Source: Macrobrachium rosenbergii
Taxonomy: Eukaryota; Arthropoda; Malacostraca; Decapoda; Palaemonidae
DNA length: 64,000 nt
Direction of reading: 5' to 3'
Assembly: GCF_040412425.1 (NCBI RefSeq)
Contig: NC_089742.1
Coordinates: forward strand, 72,406,506 to 72,470,505
Within the stretch, counting starts at the first letter, position 1; the number at the start of each line of letters is the position of its first letter. The notes beneath the pieces were generated by a model. That model made no database searches, had not been told where the DNA came from, and worked only from the letters and a program-made list of their open reading frames with translations. Of the stretch, positions 20,877 to 31,984 are shown piece after piece. The translations under genes and the position numbers were made by a program.

Positions 20877-21474
20877 ATGCGAAGATTCAGGAATGCAAAT
20901 TAGCGGGCACTGTTATTGAATGTCTCATCAACTTATATAATTTATTTTCGGTGTTAAAGGTGACTCATAACAGATCTAAGACAATATAACAGATCTACGA
21001 GTCCCAGAGATTCATGGAAACTGAAATATTATTGGAACCGTTAGACTTCACGTTTTCCAGAATCACCGAACACCTACAAACCACAGAAGTTCAGAGGCTT
21101 AGGAAAATAACACCGCAGAGACATTTGTTTTAATCTAACAAAAGTTATATAACCTGAAAGACTGAAAGAAAACTTGACCTCCACTGAACGCTAGGGAATC
21201 AAATATAGGAAGGCCTTATCTGCCAGTCTTTCTAATGTTAGAATATACAACATTATGAGTAAACATCTCTAAAGATTTGGTTCATAACAGACATTTTATT
21301 AGTTACTTGTGATGAAATTTAATTATAATTTTTAACCCTAATAATGCAATTAGTAACGTTCATTTGTGTTATATTTCAGAAATCTTTGGATGATTCGCCC
21401 CATCAAGGTGATCAGATGTCTACGATGTTATTTTATGTAAGTATAGAAGCCGGGAGCAGCTGGAGCCTACTCAA

Positions 21475-21679
<205 letters not shown>

Positions 21680-22616
21680 TGCATGTACATATATAATAAA
21701 CCAGATGTGTATGAAAATTTGTTTTTCCTGTGTGTAACAACGATAGCCCATTGATAATGAATTACACGTTTCCGATTGCTAACGTCCAGCCTTTCTCCTT
21801 GGCCCTTCAGAACGGTACATAACGTCCCTAGGGGCAAAACCTGCCGTCTCGACCTTCCCTCCCCCCACCCATTACTGTTATTCTTGAGAAAATTAGTAAA
21901 CTTTTAAATATATATTTTTTTTATATTTTCATTATTTTTCACGTCACTTAGGAGTGAGCAGTGGTCGTGTTTCAATAGAAATTCTGGAGTAAACGAACTG
22001 TTAACTAATATTTAGCCATATTTCATAAGTGAAGAGCAATAGGAATAAAACACATCACACCCATTTTATTCAGCTCCTTCCCGGACCTGGATAAGGATCT
22101 CCAGAAAAATCTAAAGCATGATTTCCTGAGGAGGCGTCGTGAAATGATTTTCCCAAATTTTTACTTAATCTTACTGTAAATATTTTCGGCGAATGGATAA
22201 TCATGCTCAGTGAACTTGTACAACGAAATATTTCATTAAAAGTCTTCATCATTGATAGTTGCTTTAAATTCCTCTTTTGTGTTTCAGCTGAATGATGTGA
22301 AAGCAGGCGGATGGATCGACTGTTTTCCCAACTCTTGGTGTTGCGGTTCCGGCAAGACGAGGCCGAGGGTCTGCTCTGTTTTGGTTCAATCTGAAAAGGA
22401 GCGGCGAGGGCGACTACACAACTGTCCACGCTTCCTGTCCTGTGTTTCTTGGAGAAAACTGAGTGAGCATTTTGTCATAGTAGTCTTTTTTCATGACATC
22501 TCACGTTTCATGATCTATTTTTTGACAACTATCTAAATCGGAATTTTGGGGAACATTTTAAGGTAGGCTACTCTAACGCCACTTGCTTATAGCAAAAACG
22601 GATGTACTATTTGTAG

Positions 22617-22703
22617 GTACAAGGGGCTATCATTGCATCATCTGGACAATTGCAGGAATTTTTAGAAATCAGTGATGCTCGGATCAAGAATGTAACCTAT
22701 CAG
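22617..22703 (+). other. Candidate exon, unassigned
   Basis: An 87-nt stretch open in one frame (contains ASSGQLQEFLEISDARIKN), bounded by TTTGTAG and GTATGT. It lies between the second and third prolyl hydroxylase exons but matches nothing I know in that family. It may be chance, an alternative exon, or part of another gene. Confidence 0.25.
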
Positions 22704-22884
22704 GTATGTTTTTTTTTCTTATAATGTCGTGCGTCTTAGAACTGTTCAAAAGTTTTCTAACTTTTACTGAAACAAATAATTTGACCGAAAAAATATATTA
22801 TGAATAGAATATATTGTTATTTGTTAGTATGTATATTAGCGTGCTGATACTCCCCATTTGATGTAAATTTCTGTCAATAAATCT

Positions 22885-22886
<2 letters not shown>

Positions 22887-22935
<49 letters not shown>

Positions 22936-23091
22936 TGGTGCGTCTCCTACGAAGGGCATCCTTCTCCTCCATCCTCTCCAGGCAGTTAATGATGTTCTGC
23001 TGCTCGGGAAGTGTTATCGCGCCTATCGCCCTTAACAGGGGCAAACTTCGCCTCCCCCAAGAGAGAGAAACATACATCAATCTAACGACAG

Positions 23092-23151
<60 letters not shown>
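22887..23151. repeat. (AAT)n - conserved core - (AAT)n repeat
   Basis: Two (AAT)n arrays (22887-22934 and 23092-23151) flank a 157-bp non-AT-rich core. On the minus strand the core reads open as LPLLRAIGAITLPEQQNIIN then CLERMEEKDALRRRR, so it may be a retroelement-derived coding fragment. It sits in the last prolyl hydroxylase intron. Confidence 0.55.
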
Positions 23152-23152
<1 letters not shown>

Positions 23153-23278
23153 TAGGATTTGACTCTGAAATATTTTCATTGTCTAACGAATTTTTTTACA
23201 CTTCTAGTTGCCAATGTGTGGATTCACGAATGGGGACAAGAGTTCAGATGGAAATGCACGAACGACCCTCGAGACTGA

Positions 23279-24499
23279 TCATTCGTTTCTGAAGAGGACC
23301 CACCAAAACCACCTTCAAGAGAACAATTGAATTACCTTTACTCTTAGTTTTAGATGTTAAGATGAATGATCTTACGGGCCAGTATATTCCCTGTTATGAA
23401 GCAAAAAACTTCTTATGGCTGTTGGTAAGGCAGATGAACATGTTAGGCCTACTCTAGACGTATGTAAAGGCGGTATAATTTTAACCAGTAAAATCGGTTT
23501 GGTTTTCTAAATACGTGGAAGGTATCAATTTGATTAAAAGAATGTGTACGGATTTTGACCTATATCACTGTTTTACCTTCATAACATTCCTATTATCTTT
23601 CTTTGTTTATTCAACCTGCGATTTGTATCGTTCCTTCCTTCAAAATCCTTAAAAAGACAAAGTAATCGTTGAGTTTGTCTTTTATATAAACACGCTAGCC
23701 TCACTTACAATGATAGCATAAGAGATTTCAAAAAGGTTTTCTTGGTATTATCAATAGAATTGTTGCTGTTATGTATCATGTTAACATTTCCTTCATGAAG
23801 TTATGCTGGCATTGGGGACTGTAGGTATTGTACTGTATTCATTAGCTTCTGACAGAAATGTAAGAAAAATCAAGATTTTGAAGATTTCATGAAATGAGAA
23901 CAAAAATAATTATGCAATGAGAAAAAGTGAATATCTTGGTTTTTAATCTGAATGTTTGTTATATTTATTTATCACTTTCGCTCTCGACTGGACTAGAAAC
24001 TTCAATTGGTAAGAAATGTGAAATGTAGAAATAATGCATGACTCTACTGAAGTCATTCTTGCGTGGCAGCTAAAGCACCAAATCCTGTTGCTGCAGTGAA
24101 TGTCATTTGGTAGGAAACAACCAACTAACAACCTTACAACAATGCTTTTAGCTTTATACTTCATTGTTACGTGGTTATTTTGTAGATGGGGAACTACTCT
24201 CATATTACTTTCAAGAAGTCTATTGTCGAGGAGTATACTTTTCCTTTAAGATAGATTTACTGCTGACGAAGTGTCCCTTAGCACGGCGAATCTATAGAAA
24301 AATGTCACAATGTACTAACGTTTTAAATGATCCTGGTTACTGAAATGGTTTTCAATAGATGTTCCTTAAGAGTTGGGAAATATAAGTGTATCTCCAACTA
24401 TAAGGCAGTCCGGACTTAATTAAATATGTTGTTATCGAGGTGCTTATTGTTACTGTAACTGTTATTGCTGTTGTTCTTGTTAGTTATCATTATTATTAA
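23279..24499. other. Intergenic, nothing recognised
   Basis: 3' flank of the prolyl hydroxylase exons. AT-rich, without motif-bearing frames. Confidence 0.5.
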
Positions 24500-24504
24500 C
24501 AAAA

Positions 24505-24720
24505 CGAGCTTGTTAGCGCGCGCTATGCGCTCTGGAACGGCGCTGCTTTCTCCCATATTCGGTTTGAAAACCTTCAGAGCATACGCGTATGAAGCGCCCA
24601 GGGCTCCACGTATAATTTCATAAATGTGTTTTTATAGATTTCCCGTGCTAACATACGTTTGTATTATGTATGAAAAGTGTTTTTATAGATCCGCAAAGTC
24701 AAATAAAAATTTACACCCTC
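24505..24720. repeat. Dispersed repeat related to the one at 8085
   Basis: Starts GAGCTTGTTAGCGCGCGCTA then TGCGCTCTGGAAC, comparable to GAGCTTGTTGGCACATGCTA and ACACGCTGGAAC at 8085-8120. It contains TACGCGTATGAAGCGC and a TTTTTATAGATT motif that recurs within it. Confidence 0.4.
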
Positions 24721-25249
24721 ATACACTTACGCCTCATAAATATACAGAGTATTTGCATGATACAATGTATTAAAAAAAGAACAGATTACGTGCACTTGTG
24801 CTATATATATATATCTTCTATTGTATGAAAAACATAGCGCGAAACAGAATATACTGAGTTGTCGGTGCCGTTAGTCTTCATTATAAGACAATTGGCATAC
24901 CTAAGTCATACATGATAATCAGCAAGACTGGCCGTGAATTAAGCTTTCACTATCTCTACGGTGTTTTGGATTATAATCATTACTGTTTTAAGTGCCAAGA
25001 TTAATAGGTAGCCTAACGACCTTTCCTTAGGACCGAAGGAAATACAAAAAACAATAGGAGAGATAATCGTGAGAAAGGCGAAATCGTGTGCAGATCATGG
25101 TCGGGGAATTTTACCTTTTTGCCGTTTTTCTGCAGTCACGATGGCAGCAAGTTGGACATAAGTATACAAAAAGGAATTAAAGTCTTTTTATTCAAATGAT
25201 GCTCACGAAAGTTTGATAGCTAAACAGATACAGGATCGATACTGCTTAC

Positions 25250-25411
25250 CTCGGAGAGGGTATTCTGTACGTACTGTAGGATTAACAAGAGCCGCAATTT
25301 CCTCCAGGTAGAAGAGTCTTCTGTATAGAACTATATTTCCTGTGACTAGGGTAACCAGGGCTATCATCATGACTACAACTGTCCATGGGTTACTCCTACT
25401 TTCTGTGACAT
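25250..25411 (-). CDS. GRAMD1: Aster/GRAMD1 transmembrane-anchor exon (single exon)
   Basis: An internal exon on the minus strand, with acceptor TTTCGTTTCAG and donor GTAAGC, 162 nt. It codes for VTESRSNPW followed by a hydrophobic helix (TVVVMMIALVTLVTGNIVLY) and then RRLFYLEEIAALVNP. In Aster proteins this segment follows the VASt domain and anchors the protein in the ER. It begins in phase 1, exactly what the end of the exon at 60142-60339 (phase 1, + strand) requires. I see no other Aster exon next to it on the minus strand. It is therefore either the next exon of the + strand gene on an inverted segment, or part of a second copy. Confidence 0.65.
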
Positions 25412-25431
25412 CTGAAACGAAAGAAAACAAT

Positions 25432-25745
25432 AAAAAATGCGCCGAAGTGTCTTCGGCGCAATCGAATTTTCTGTACAGCCGCTACAGTGTATAGCCTAAT
25501 CAAGGCCACCGAAAAAGAGATCTATCTTTCGGTGGTCTCGGCATAAAGCTGTATGGGCGGTGGCCCATGAAACTTTAACTACGGCCCGGTGGTGGCCTAT
25601 CCAGAAGCACGATTATGGCTAACTTTAACCTTAAATAAAATAGAAATCACTGAGGCTAGAGGACTGAAATTTAGTATGTTTGATGACTGGAGGGTGGATG
25701 ATCAAAATACCAGTTTGCAGCCCTCTAGCCTCAGTAGTTTTTAAG
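25432..25745 (-). repeat. Family H hairpin repeat, reversed copy
   Basis: Reverse orientation of the 15670 repeat: GCGCCGAAGTGTCTTCGGCGC hairpin, GACCACCGAAAGATAGATCT-type hairpin and CAGCCCTCTAGCCTCAGTAG. It ends at TTTTTAAGGGGCGCGCTGAT instead of continuing to the GTCCGTC end. Confidence 0.85.
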
Positions 25746-27228
25746 GGGCGCGCTGATCGCCGAAATTGGAGGAATTATCAACTTAGTTTTTTTTACAGTT
25801 TTGGACTTGTATATATCTAAATAAACATGTCTTGAAATGTTATTGCTAAAAAAAATTTTTTAAGTGGATTTTTTACATTTTTGTTCACTGCATTTACCGG
25901 CATTGAGCGAAAAATTGTCTCAAACATTCTGTATGACCTTATAGGTGGAAGTGAGAAATATACTTTACTTTCCTACTACAATACACATTATCTACGATGA
26001 AAACTGGCTCTCTCTCAAAAAAATTAATATCATCAGAGTAAATATTTATCTGTATGAGCGACATTGAGCGACAAATTGTCGTACAATGTCTGTATGATTT
26101 GCCAATTCTGGATAGTAGCCTACTGTAGAAAGCAAGAAATTTACTTCATTTACCTACTAAAACTACCCATTTTCTACGATAAGAGCTTGTTCGTTCTCTA
26201 AGAAAAAATATCAAAATAATCAAGTAAATATATATCTATGTATCTCGATATTTTGAATTCGTCATAGTCATATCAAATATATACAATGATAACTAGTATA
26301 CATATAATATTTTATATTTATTGACATATTTTTACTGAGTATTTTCGGAAATATAAAATTATGTAAGTACGTAACAGTTCCAAACAGAGAGTCGAGTTTT
26401 ACCAATAAACCGTCCGGATTTGTGTGTGGTAACTGTGGTTATGGTACAGTCAATGTCTTAGCTCTTAGGAAGTGCTTTGTGATGCATTTCCTTTTCGGAT
26501 TTTCTTACCGTGTAGTGCATCCACGCAATTCCATTGCCATAAGTAAAAGAAGCACCGCCTAATGAGAGAGAAATTTTGAACGATTGCGTCTCATAAGTTT
26601 GTTACAAGAGAGGGACGAAGCAAACGGGAATTGTCAAGCCTCCATGGGATTGGCAACAACATCAGAACGCCCATATCTAAGTATGGGGTTTGTTTTCCTG
26701 TATTAGTGATATTCTAATTAGTGATTACTATTTTTCATAATATTATAATAATTGTATAAGACCGCAAAGCTTGGTTTTACTGCAATGACTTGTGTAGGCG
26801 TGGTTTTTAGCGTTTGTTTACTTTATCCTCGCAGTTGTTTGTTTATTTGCCTCTCCAGTATCTGAGCCTCTCCAATATCTGAACGGAAAACATGTACGGC
26901 GGTAACGTATATAGGCTATGTAGAAAATTTATATTGATAGCAAATATTTTTATAGATTATGAGGAAAACTTTAGGGTGAGTGTAAAACGATGGGAACAAG
27001 CCTTTTCTAGAATACCATGTCCTGGCCTAACCTCATTAGGGCATTTATTTTTGTAATTTATATTAGGAAAAAATTTCGCACTGGTAGCATATAGCCTAAT
27101 ATTTTTTATAGGTAGCACATACAATTATTTATAGGTTATAGAGAAAACATTATATTGATAGCATATATTAATGAATTTTTGTTATGAAAAAACTTTGCAC
27201 TAATAAATATAAAAATATATGAGGCGTG
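25746..27228. other. Intergenic, AT-rich
   Basis: No gene seen. Short motifs recur at 26040-26120 (GAGCGACAAATTGTCGTACA and near copies at 25910) and at 26935-27200 (TATTGATAGCAAATATT / TATTGATAGCATATATT), suggesting old local duplications. Confidence 0.45.
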
Positions 27229-27245
27229 CACTGGAATAACCAGGT

Positions 27246-28230
27246 TTGGGCAAACCCCCTCAATTTTCGTTTTTTCGTCGCAAAGTCGGTTTCACAACAA
27301 ACTTTGGTGTGGAATGGCGTGAAACCTTGTTTGCACACTGTAAACGCGACCTTAAGCCATACTATACAAGCAAACTTTATTTCCACAACTTCTGTATCTT
27401 CGACATCACCAACAATAAGGCCAATATGTTTGCTTGGAACGAAACTTCGGGCCATAGATGGCCGAATGAAATTATCAGCTGCATCCTAAGGTGGTTGCAA
27501 CATGTGCAGGAGACAGAGGGCAAGCCTATCACTAAACTTCGCATCTTTGCTGACAACTGTGCAGGCCAGAACAAGAACATTTATGTGATTTTGTTCTTTC
27601 TGCAGCAGATCCAGATAGAACTTTTGAATAGGGTCGACATAATTTTTTTTAGTCATGGCCACTCCTTCATGCCATATGACCGTTCTTTTGGGGTCATTAA
27701 GAAGGTCTTCAGGAAGGAAGCATACATCTGTAGTTTCTGAGTACATCAAGCTCTTGAAAAAAGCATGCAAGAGGAATGCATATAATGTATTCGAAATGGA
27801 CAGGACTCACTTCCTCGATTTCAAAGCCCTTGAGAGTTGTATAACAAACAGGTCCAAAGGTGTTTTGGCTAAGGGCAAACAGTTTATCTTGAAGGAGAAA
27901 TTCAAGGAAGAGTTCTTCATTAATAACCATTACAAGTTTCAAGACGTCGACATGAGTTACATCGACTTACATAAGGGTCGACAGCCTTCCAAGCCACAGG
28001 GCCGTGGAAGGCCACCTCAAGATGAAGCATTGTTGATAGCCAATGCCCCTCTCGCCTTTAAATACCCAACAGAAAGGAAGATGAAGAAGAAGAAGATAAA
28101 GAGTCTAAGGTCCATTCTCTGCATGATTCCTGACCCCAAAGCACTGGCATGGTTCACTGAATTGCTTGACAGGCAGGCTGCAATTCATGCCATTTCTCCT
28201 GATGATGGCAAGGATGATGACGATGTCTAG
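27246..28230 (+). pseudogene. Transposon-encoded DUF7869-like protein, one frameshift
   Basis: Two overlapping frames join into one protein. Frame one (27246-27740) has WNETSGHRWPNEIISC, then RIFADNCAGQNKNIYVI and SHGHSFMPYDRSFGVIKKVF, the D-N-C-x-G-Q-N-K-N and H-(S/F)-x-P-x-D-R-x-F-G signatures typical of this family. Near 27715-27740 the frame changes and the second part (to 28230) continues with SEYIKLLKKACKRN, a Lys-rich stretch, and an acidic tail ending DDGKDDDDV. The N-terminal DNA-binding part seen in relatives is missing or upstream out of frame. An enzymatic role, presumably transposase, is inferred only from its position inside inverted repeats. Confidence 0.65.
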
Positions 28231-28739
28231 TCTGATGATGAATTGTCAGATGATGAAGAAAACCCAGGCAACGACCTTCAACCCAGATCCTAATACTGAG
28301 GTCGAAGAAGAGGAGGACAGTGACTAGCAACCGACTAGTCCTCCCCTGCCTGCCCACTTGTTGACGACCACGGACCGAAATTGGACTTCGAGAACAAGAC
28401 ACTCTAAGAAAAAGAGGATGGTAAGTGTCGACAATAAAATTCCTAGGTTATTTTGGGGGTTTGGGGGTTCCGGAAGATGGAGTCTTTCATAAGTACAGGT
28501 AGGCCTAAATAGTTTAATGTTATTTTTTTTGCATTAGTATTTTTATTTTTTGCTTGTCTTTTATTACTGTTTAATTTTTTGTAATATTGATATTATTTTT
28601 TGCTTGTATACTTTTATTACTGTTACATTGTTGCAAGACTGGACTGCTGCTGCATACTTGTACCAAAAGACAATTTTTAACTTACGTGTGACTAGTAGTG
28701 TTGAATTATCTCCAGCATGGAATTATTATTAGTGATACC

Positions 28740-29064
28740 TGCTAGCTACTAGTAGGAGCTACTAGTAACAAAAACAATACTAACAAACACTTACTGTTAG
28801 TATTAAGGAAAATTGTTGCACCTACCTGATACTCATTCATTATGACTTTTTGTTGTTTTGACGACTTGGACTGGTTTTTTGCTATTAATGCCTACTAGTA
28901 GGAACAAGTAGCAAGTAGCAGTCATACACAAACACCCAAACTGAGCATTTATTATTATACTATATTGTTTTTTGTACCTGTACAAATTGTTTTAATTGAA
29001 TTTTTTGGGGGAATAACAATCTTCTTGCCGATTTCTTACTACTTGCTACTAGTAGCAAGTAGTA
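28740..29064. repeat. Subterminal CTACTAGTAG palindromes
   Basis: Exact CTACTAGTAG copies at 28746-28755, 28892-28901 and 29046-29055, with near copies at 28690 and 28759. The third is the centre of a perfect 28-bp palindrome at 29037-29064. They lie in the non-coding right half of the transposon and could bind transposase; that is inference. Confidence 0.75.
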
Positions 29065-29602
29065 GGACATTCTTACCACATTAACTCTTTGGGAAGGGAA
29101 ATGCGTCTGAAACGTTATAACATTAAATTTTTTGAGTTTGGGGCTCCTTTTATGCACATAAATTCACAAAAGTAAATTAATATCTGAATTTACTACTTGT
29201 TGGTGTCACTTAAGACACTTCTAGTAGCTAATGAACATTCCGAAAATTGTATCTGGGCTACTTAAACCAATTTACTATTACCAACCAACAAATTCTCAAT
29301 CGGAAAGTTACCTGTCGAGTATATAAGTGGTGAAAAACCATGTTCAGAATGTTTCAAATGCTTAAAAATGCCATAGCACATTCAGTTATTGCTACTTTCT
29401 AGCTTCTAGTAGCAAAAGTTGTAAAGTCTAATTTTTTTACTACCTTAGCGTTCAAGCACAGTAAATTTGCAAGATTTCATATAAAGATTTTTCCTGAGAA
29501 ACAAATAATAATGTTCCTATGGCATTTCTAAGTTTTAAAACTTTGAACACGATTTTTTCGCTTTTTTAAAATGTGGCCAAACCTGGTTATTCCAGTGGAC
29601 AT

Positions 29603-29711
<109 letters not shown>

Positions 29712-30012
29712 GTATAATACTGTAAGATAAAAAGATAAATTGGCCCATAAAACACTATTTGAACGTTGCAGCCATATATTTCGAACACTTCCTTTTGTGC
29801 CCCTGTTCACTGGTAAAATATGGGGAGATGAAGTGTTACAAGAGTATATAGCTTATATACCTGTACTGCCACACTTACATATGCTTTGTATATAGACTTG
29901 TAACACATCATGTGTCAATATTTTACCAGAGAACATGGTCACAGAAGGGAGAAAATATATGGTTGCAACGTTCAAATAGTGTTTTATGGGTCTTTTTATC
30001 TTCATATATATA

Positions 30013-31349
30013 CAGTACACATGGAAAGTTAAGCCACACCCCTGAAAAAAATGCATTTTTTAGGATTAGTCATTGAAAAAGTATGATTTGGAACACTTAT
30101 CCCCTCACTAATACTTGGTTGTGTTGCCCTGGTGCTTGATGACTTCTCTAAGTCGCTTGGGAACACTGTCTGCAAGATTTTGAAGGGTCTCTGGCTCCAA
30201 TGACTCCCAAACCTCCCTGATGGCTACTTCGAGCTTTGAGAGAGAAGAGGTATCCCGGGTCGGGAGTTGCCTCTTAATGATGCTCCACAAGTTCTCAATC
30301 GGATTTAAATCAGGCGAGGACCCTGGCCAGTCACTTAAAAGGGGCATGTCACAGTCTTTTAACCAATTGACCACTAGTTTAGCGGTGTGGCACGGTCCTC
30401 CATCCTGCATGAAAAAAACTGGTGCCACTGTTTTCAAAAGATTCCTCTAAGTGATCCCCCAAAAGCTGGAAGTAGTTAAACCTGTTCATGTACTCATTCT
30501 TGGGGAGGAACACTAACTTCCCAACACCACCATACCCAAAAGAAGCCCATACCATCAGGGTAGGTGGGTGCTTTACCGTCTTGGAGGTGTACTTGGGGGG
30601 GATCGGAGCCATACGGATGGTATACCCTCATAGCACCACTACCTGTCACACTGAACGTAGCTTCATCCGTCCACAACACCTCTCGCCACTTAGTAGGCTC
30701 CCAGACCAAGTACTTTTTTGTAAAAGCAACCCTTCGTTGCTTTTGCTGATCGGTCAGGAGCGGCTTCTTCCTGGTCTTGTAGGACCGCAGCAAGAGGTCG
30801 TCGTGGATACGTTCTTGCACCGTCCTTAAGGTCACATTTCCCAGCACGTGAGCGTTCTTATCCTTGATCTCACGTGCTGTGAGAGAAGGATTCTTCTTTA
30901 GCTGACGGTGTATAAGCCTTAAGGTAGCAGGTTTGATCTTGTGGGACCTCCCAGACCGGGGTTTTGGGGTAGGAAGGATGTTGGCATCTTCCTCCTCGTA
31001 CCGATGGATCCATCGATACACAGTACGCTTCGATAACCCCTTCTGCGCACAAATTTCACGAACAGGGATACCTGATTTGTGAAGGTTAGTGATTGAGGAT
31101 ATCTCATCTCTTCCGACAACCTTCCTGGACATCGGAGACAGACAACACAGCACAAAATGCCGAAAAAACTGTGAGGAACAGAGCGAGAAATAATGGCGGA
31201 AACAAAAAACAAATCAGTCACCAGCCACAGACCGCAGATGACTAATGGTTTTTTATTGTTTGAAACGAGGGTTGCCAACCCATAGATTATCTCACATGCG
31301 GTAGCTTAACTTTTAGCTGCCTTCCATTCGGTTTATGGGGTGTGTACTG
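30013..31349 (-). mobile_element. Tc1-like DNA transposon
   Basis: The outer ends are CAGTACACA (30013) and its complement TGTGTACTG (31341-31349), each flanked by TA, the Tc1/mariner target duplication. Inside each end GTTAAGC recurs inverted (AAAGTTAAGCCAC left; GTAGCTTAACTTTTAGC right). Length 1337 bp, typical for Tc1. The transposase runs right to left. Confidence 0.9.
30108..31132 (-). pseudogene. Tc1-like transposase, two homopolymer frameshifts
   Basis: The product starts near MSRKVVGRDEISSI (31132) with a helix-turn-helix (VREICAQKGLSKRTVYRW), then a second DNA-binding part and the catalytic blocks: LWTDEATF (first Asp), MQDGGPCHTA (second Asp) and SPDLNPIENLW (Glu), with 35 residues between second Asp and Glu. 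The frame shifts at a G7 run (30595-30601) and again at an A7 run (30412-30418); the reading continues normally on each side. The enzyme would cut and paste the element at TA sites. Both breaks lie in homopolymers, so sequencing error is as likely as decay. Confidence 0.88.
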
Positions 31350-31439
31350 TATGTAAGTATATATGTGTATATATATACTGTATGTAATTCTAATAGCCAC
31401 AATGCCCTCTTAATGTGTCTGGTAAAAATGACCAGTAGA

Positions 31440-31885
31440 GTCTACACTTCCCTCTTCCATCTCCCTCCCCTTCCCCTCCTCCCTCCCCTCCCCCTTCCAA
31501 AGCACACGATCAAGTATTAATTTAGCTGTGTCCTCCCCTCCCCTTCACTCTTCCCTCTACCTTCCCTCTTCCACCCTCCTTCCCCATCCCCTTTCCCCTC
31601 CCCTTCCCCTTTCCCCTCCCATTCCCCTTCCACTCCCTCTACCCTTCCCCCTTCCCCTCCCCTACCCCGACCTCCCCCCCTTCCCTTCCTCCCCTTCCCC
31701 TCCCCTACCCCGACCTCCCCCCCTTCACCTCCTCCCCCTTTCCCCTTCCCCTCCCCCTCCCCTCCCCCTCTCCTCATTTCCCCCCCTTCCCTCTCCCCTT
31801 CCTATACATCCTCCTCTTCTCTCTCTTCCCTCTCCCTTCCCTTCCCCATTCCCTCTCCCTTCACTCCTTCCCTTCCTCTCCTCCG
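31440..31885. repeat. Long polypyrimidine tract (C/T-rich on +)
   Basis: About 440 bp of almost pure pyrimidine on the + strand, made of irregular CCCCTTCC and CCCTCCCC units. A CACACGATCAAG segment and a few purines interrupt it near 31502-31530. Pro/Ser/Leu-rich and Gly/Glu-rich open frames over it are compositional. Confidence 0.9.
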
Positions 31886-31984
31886 TAAAACAGATATAAA
31901 TTTTGTTAACTAAGCAATCATAAATTGGTTATAATTTCTGTCACACTAAAAAGCATAAAATAAAAATATGAAAAGTTTCCTGAA

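Larger units (their letters stand above)
27229..29597 (+). mobile_element. DNA transposon with CACTG termini and a DUF7869-like protein
   Basis: The ends at 27229-27249 and 29577-29597 are a perfect 21-bp inverted repeat beginning CACTGGAATAACCAGG, giving a 2369-bp element. The left half codes for a protein I place with the transposon-associated DUF7869-type family; the right half is non-coding and rich in the palindrome CTACTAGTAG. CACTG ends recall the CMC (CACTA/Chapaev) superfamily, but no matching target-site duplication is visible (left flank GCGTG, right flank GACAT), so the superfamily is open. Confidence 0.75.

Noticed and set aside
22252..22536. 94-codon frame containing GGWIDCFPNSWCCGSGKT as a Cys-rich secreted peptide
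   Set aside because: After the first eight residues this is the wrong frame of the prolyl hydroxylase exon, entered through the GGATGGAT duplication.
31517..31899. Pro/Ser/Leu-rich (+) and Gly/Glu/Lys-rich (-) open frames
   Set aside because: Stop-free only because the tract is polypyrimidine; no motif, start context or splice sites.
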